Part shown: piece by piece, positions 33,557-36,391 of the stretch
Numbering within the stretch: position 1 is the stretch's first letter
Layout: every line of letters starts with the position of its first letter
NCBI GenBank assembly: GCA_947178475.1
Contig: CAMWYM010000018.1
Location: 1 to 36,391 of the forward strand
Origin: an uncultured Clostridium sp.
Lineage (GTDB): Bacteria; Bacillota; Clostridia; Lachnospirales; Lachnospiraceae
Direction of reading: 5' to 3'
Length of the DNA stretch: 36,391 bases
Position numbers and translations under genes: made by a program
Notes under the pieces: model-generated
What the model saw: the letters and a program-made list of their open reading frames with translations, nothing else
The model's database searches: none
Told to the model about the DNA's origin: nothing

Positions 33557-35010
33557 GAGCCACTCACCTCCGATGCACGTTTTACCGCTTCTATAACGGC
33601 TCCCGCTTTGTTTTCACACTCCATATACTCGTTTTCCGGTACACTGTCTGCCACAATTCCCGCTCCAGCCTGAACATACACCTTATTGTCCCTCTTCACC
33701 GCCGTTCGGATAGCAATGCACACATCCAAATTTCCCGAAAAATCCAGATAACCAATTGCTCCCCCATAGATTCCTCTCGCTACAGGCTCCAGCTCATCTA
33801 TAATTTCGCAGGCTCTGAATTTGGGGGCTCCCGATAAGGTTCCCGCCGGAAGCAGTGCCGAGATAGTATCACAACCATCCCTGTCCTCCCGCAGTGTTCC
33901 TGTAACAGTGGAGGCAATGTGCATAACCTTTGAAAAACGGTGTATTTTCATATATTCCTCTACCTCCACGGTTCCAAACTCAGCAATTCTTCCTATATCA
34001 TTTCTTGCCAGATCCACCAGCATATTATGCTCAGAGCATTCTTTTTCGTCAGCAAGCAGCTCCTTTTCCAGTTCCATGTCCTGTTCTTTTGTTGCTCCCC
34101 GCTTTCTGGTTCCTGCCACGGGAAAAGTAGTCAATTTGCCTTTTACCAGCTTCACCATGGTTTCCGGTGAGGTTCCCGCTATCTCCACATTATCGCAACC
34201 AATAAAATACATATACGGTGAAGGATTAGTAGTTCGCAGTACTCTATAAGTGTTTATCAGACTACCCTTGTATTCTGTTTCAAACCTTCTGGAGATTACA
34301 CCCTGAAAAATATCGCCCTCTCGTATATAATGCTTCGTTCTTTCCACCATGCTGCAGTACTCTTCCTTTGAAAGATTACAGGTAAACTCTACATTTTCAT
34401 CTGCGCTCTCCTCCTTTAACGGTGATGTATCCTGAATCAGATGAATGATTTTCTCTATTTCAAGGGCAGCCGCATTATATCCCTTCTCCCCGGTTTCACT
34501 GCGGTAATTCACAATCACGCTAATCTTCTGCTTGATATGGTCATAGGCAATCACCTTATCAAACAGCATCAGATTATAATCATCAAATTCACTTTCCTTC
34601 AGGTGCAGCTTAGGCTCTGCATATCCAATCATCTCATAGGAAAAATATCCCACCAGTCCGCCGGTAAAGCTGGGCATTCCCTCAATGGACGGAGAACGGT
34701 ACTGCCCTAACAGCTGTTTTAACGCCTCCATGGCATCCTTCTTCTCCGTTGTCACCATCGCACCACTTTTCATCGTCACCATTCCATTTTTGCAGCTAAT
34801 CTGCAGCAGAGGATTTACCCCTAGAAAAGAATATTGTCCCCACTGCCTTCCACCTTCCACACTCTCTAACAGATAATATTTACTATCAACTTCCTTCAGC
34901 CTTCTCAGTAATGTAATCGGCGTTACAACGTCTGCATATATTTCCTTGCAGACCGGAATCATATTATATTCCTTTTCAAATTCTTTTGCCCTTTCATAAT
35001 TCGGAAACAT
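33553..35010 (-). CDS. trpE: anthranilate synthase component I
   Basis: TrpE makes anthranilate from chorismate with ammonia from TrpG. The chorismate-binding block GTSPETMVKLVKGKL, the TFPVAGTRKRG strand and the ENMLVDLARNDIGR-like HNMLVDLARNDIGR segment are present, with the C-terminal VQAGAGIVADS. An N-terminal LLESVEGG block matches the tryptophan feedback site of the family, so allosteric inhibition is likely. The length is 485 residues. AGGAGG sits 7 nt before the ATG at 35010. It is the first gene of the operon and follows a T-box leader. Confidence 0.97.
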   Translation of the reverse strand: MFPNYERAKEFEKEYNMIPVCKEIYADVVTPITLLRRLKEVDSKYYLLESVEGGRQWGQYSFLGVNPLLQISCKNGMVTMKSGAMVTTEKKDAMEALKQLLGQYRSPSIEGMPSFTGGLVGYFSYEMIGYAEPKLHLKESEFDDYNLMLFDKVIAYDHIKQKISVIVNYRSETGEKGYNAAALEIEKIIHLIQDTSPLKEESADENVEFTCNLSKEEYCSMVERTKHYIREGDIFQGVISRRFETEYKGSLINTYRVLRTTNPSPYMYFIGCDNVEIAGTSPETMVKLVKGKLTTFPVAGTRKRGATKEQDMELEKELLADEKECSEHNMLVDLARNDIGRIAEFGTVEVEEYMKIHRFSKVMHIASTVTGTLREDRDGCDTISALLPAGTLSGAPKFRACEIIDELEPVARGIYGGAIGYLDFSGNLDVCIAIRTAVKRDNKVYVQAGAGIVADSVPENEYMECENKAGAVIEAVKRASEVSGS

Positions 35011-35030
35011 ATCGCTACCTCCTAAAAAAT

Positions 35031-35065
35031 AAAAAAGCTTCTATCCCAAAACAGGGACAAAAGCT
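35031..35065 (-). terminator. T-box intrinsic terminator
   Basis: On the minus strand AGCTTTTGTCCC pairs with GGGATAGAAGCT over 12 bp (two G-U pairs), followed by six T. It overlaps the region that must be disrupted by the antiterminator, as expected for T-box control. Confidence 0.92.
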
Positions 35066-35343
35066 ATAGTATACTTCTGCGGTACCACCCAAATTGATGC
35101 AATGCATCCACTCTTACTGCATACAATCATATGCACCCCTTTGATAACGGACGGGGTTCCCGTTGGCATCTACTCTGATTACTCATTTCAAACCACCCTC
35201 GTAAGTCCATTCAACTATCGACCACCTGCTGTATCTCACCACCACAGCTCTCTGTAAAGCTTTACCATAGCATACTCCTCTTACTCATCGGTTTCGTAGC
35301 ACAATATAACTGACAAGAAAATTAACATGCCAGTTTTTAACTG
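35031..35343 (-). promoter_or_regulatory. T-box riboswitch leader, tRNA-Trp responsive
   Basis: Read on the minus strand, this leader has Stem I with the AGTA-type element, a specifier loop GAA-TGG-A in which TGG (35209-35207) is the tryptophan codon, a Stem III block CCAACGG...CCGTTATC, and the conserved T-box sequence GGGTGGTACCGCAG (35090-35077). The T-box bulge reads UGGU, to pair with an uncharged tRNA 3' end. It ends in the terminator at 35065-35031. Uncharged tRNA-Trp would stabilise the antiterminator and turn on trpEGDCBA. An additional 8-bp hairpin (AACTGGCA/TGTCAGTT) precedes Stem I. This explains the 433-bp gap between trpE and the FN3-like gene. Confidence 0.95.
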
Positions 35344-35349
35344 GGTTAA

Positions 35350-35378
35350 ATTATATTACTATCTCTATGATTTGTCAA
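35350..35378 (-). promoter_or_regulatory. consensus sigma-A promoter of the trp operon
   Basis: On the minus strand TTGACA (35378-35373), 17-bp spacer, TATAAT (35355-35350): a perfect consensus promoter. Transcription would start near 35343 and run into the T-box leader, consistent with control by attenuation and not by initiation. Confidence 0.9.
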
Positions 35379-35443
35379 ATACTTTTTTGTATTATTATAT
35401 GCAACCATAACTCTCTTATCCACTAATCACCGCAAATTCAAGA

Positions 35444-36073
35444 CTATGGCTCTATTTCATATGTTTCTGACCAGCGCGTATAATGAATATCCTTCATTTC
35501 TTTAATACCGCTATAATCCTTACACCCTCTAAGCCGGATATAACATTTATCCCCTTTCAGTCTTCTCAAGGTAATATATCTTTCCCCTGCCTTTATTTTT
35601 TTGGTTTCCTTAACTTCTTTTACTTTCGCATCCTCAAATTCCTTATTCTCTGCATATTCAATTTCATACCAATCGCATAAATCATACTTATAATACACGT
35701 CACTTTGATAAATATCGCTCCAGCGAACCTTAAAGCGTATTTTACCCTTTTTTACCTTTTCAACCTCTACCAGCTCCGGAATCTGATATTCCATTGTTTG
35801 AATTTCTGTACCTATATCCAAAGGAAGCTTACTTAGAACAGGCGGATGGTCATCGCCGTATTCATCATCCGAATAGATGAACGTAATCGGATAATCATCC
35901 TTAGATTCCTCAAACTCAAAATACAAAAAAACCGAGAGTCCTACAATTCCAATTACTATAATGCCTATAATCAACAATTTCCTTACGTGAGATGTACCCG
36001 TTTCCTTATGAGTAGCACTTTCGTTTTCTTCCTGTACATCCAATGATTTCTGTGAATGTTCTTCATCTTGCAT
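35444..36073 (-). CDS. single-pass membrane protein with FN3-like extracellular domain
   Basis: No named family. A polar N-terminal stretch (1-30, rich in E, S and T) is followed by one membrane helix (about 32-51) and an outer part of about 155 residues. The last 80 residues (YEIEYAENKEFEDAK, then ITLRRLKGDKCYIRLRG, ending YTRWSETYEI) follow the fibronectin type III-like pattern common in clostridial surface proteins. The same pattern, more basic, is found in the short frame immediately upstream at 36081, so the two are related. No sorting signal is present, so it stays membrane-anchored. No terminator is evident between its stop and the trp promoter. Confidence 0.7.
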   Translation of the reverse strand: MQDEEHSQKSLDVQEENESATHKETGTSHVRKLLIIGIIVIGIVGLSVFLYFEFEESKDDYPITFIYSDDEYGDDHPPVLSKLPLDIGTEIQTMEYQIPELVEVEKVKKGKIRFKVRWSDIYQSDVYYKYDLCDWYEIEYAENKEFEDAKVKEVKETKKIKAGERYITLRRLKGDKCYIRLRGCKDYSGIKEMKDIHYTRWSETYEIEP

Positions 36074-36080
36074 ACCGTAT

Positions 36081-36326
36081 CTACCTCTTTATTTTGATAC
36101 TTTTTGTTTTTGACCATTTTGTATAATACTTCTTTTGAGCATTTACTTTATAACCTCTTACTTTGAGATAATATCTCTTTCCTTTTTTCATATTTTTCAG
36201 CGTTATTCTCTTTTCATCCCATAAACCGATTGATTTCTGAACCTTCTTAAATTTCTTATTTGTTGCAAACCGTATCTCATATCCGTCTATCTCCACCTTA
36301 TTATTAACTTGAAATTGGATTTTCTT
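36081..36326 (-). pseudogene. FN3-like domain fragment
   Basis: The frame encodes an FN3-like domain end (GYEIRFATNKKF, ITLKNMKKGKRYYLKVRGYK, YYTKWSKTKSIKIK). Its apparent start is a GTG at 36296, but the frame continues upstream through KKIQFQVNNKV, which also fits the domain, until a TGA at 36329-36327. There is no ATG and no ribosome binding site at the start. It looks like the tail of a larger surface protein cut by a stop or frameshift, lying 7 nt upstream of the related gene at 35444-36073. A short genuine gene starting at the GTG is less likely. Confidence 0.5.
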
Positions 36327-36330
36327 TCAT

Positions 36331-36391
36331 TTAATAATTTTTAATTTTACTATATTCGGTTTCGACTTCGCCAACCTTTGTAAAAAAGTCT
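36331..36391 (-). CDS. possible C-terminal end of a gene running off the contig
   Basis: One frame is open from the right edge for 19 codons (FFTKVGEVETEYSKIKNY) and ends in TAA. The FTKxxEVxT pattern faintly resembles the last strand of the neighbouring FN3-like domains, so this could be the end of an upstream paralogue or the displaced frame of the fragment at 36081-36326. It is too short to judge. Confidence 0.2.
   Translation of the reverse strand, partial: DFFTKVGEVETEYSKIKNY

Noticed and set aside
1-36391. CRISPR arrays, tRNA genes, insertion sequences, prophage or toxin-antitoxin pairs
   Set aside because: I looked for regular direct repeats, tRNA T-loop signatures, transposase motifs and small paired genes and found none that could be supported.

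Overview
The window looks like one complete assembly contig from a low-to-moderate GC Firmicute, most likely a member of the Lachnospiraceae (Clostridia). The reasons are the dgt-dnaG-rpoD-trmK-nif3 order, a T-box-controlled trp operon, a GlmM/GH25/sugar-transferase block, strong AGGAGG-type ribosome binding sites and near-consensus sigma-A promoters with 17-bp spacers. The family assignment is inference from gene content. Almost everything is encoded on the minus strand. The only plus-strand genes are an AP2-domain protein, the RNase P RNA (rnpB) and a MerR regulator.

Layout from left to right. 1-85 is not genomic: it is Nextera adapter read-through with a homopolymer tail, and it cuts a membrane-protein gene. 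86-5866 holds a cell-envelope unit transcribed leftwards: lipid kinase, glmM, secreted GH25 muramidase, polyprenyl-phosphate sugar transferase, truncated membrane protein. 5913-8329 is a compact preQ0 operon (queD, queE, folE, queC) that takes GTP to 7-cyano-7-deazaguanine. 8379-10974 holds a 3D-domain exported protein and threonine synthase, ending in a terminator. 11002-12305 carries the plus-strand AP2 protein and rnpB. 12327-20801 continues with an unknown protein, a TGS/uridine-kinase-like protein, and the macromolecular synthesis cluster (dgt, dnaG, rpoD, trmK, nif3). 20941-27912 holds a trigger-factor-like lipoprotein, a glycosyltransferase fused to an aldo/keto reductase, an HD-GYP protein, a coiled-coil protein, a Ca2+/Na+ exchanger-like protein and an EcsC protein. 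27985-28863 is a MerR regulator. 28878-35378 is the tryptophan operon trpEGDCBA behind a complete T-box leader with a UGG specifier. The right edge carries two small FN3-like proteins or fragments.

The points most worth following are these. The chromosomal protein with two AP2-like domains around a degenerate HNH-like core sits immediately upstream of rnpB. One open frame joins a GT4 glycosyltransferase to an aldo/keto reductase that keeps its catalytic tetrad. trpF is missing from the trp operon, and the gap where it normally lies is occupied by a copy of a small intergenic hairpin repeat seen three times in the window. No CRISPR array, tRNA, rRNA operon, insertion sequence or prophage was recognised.
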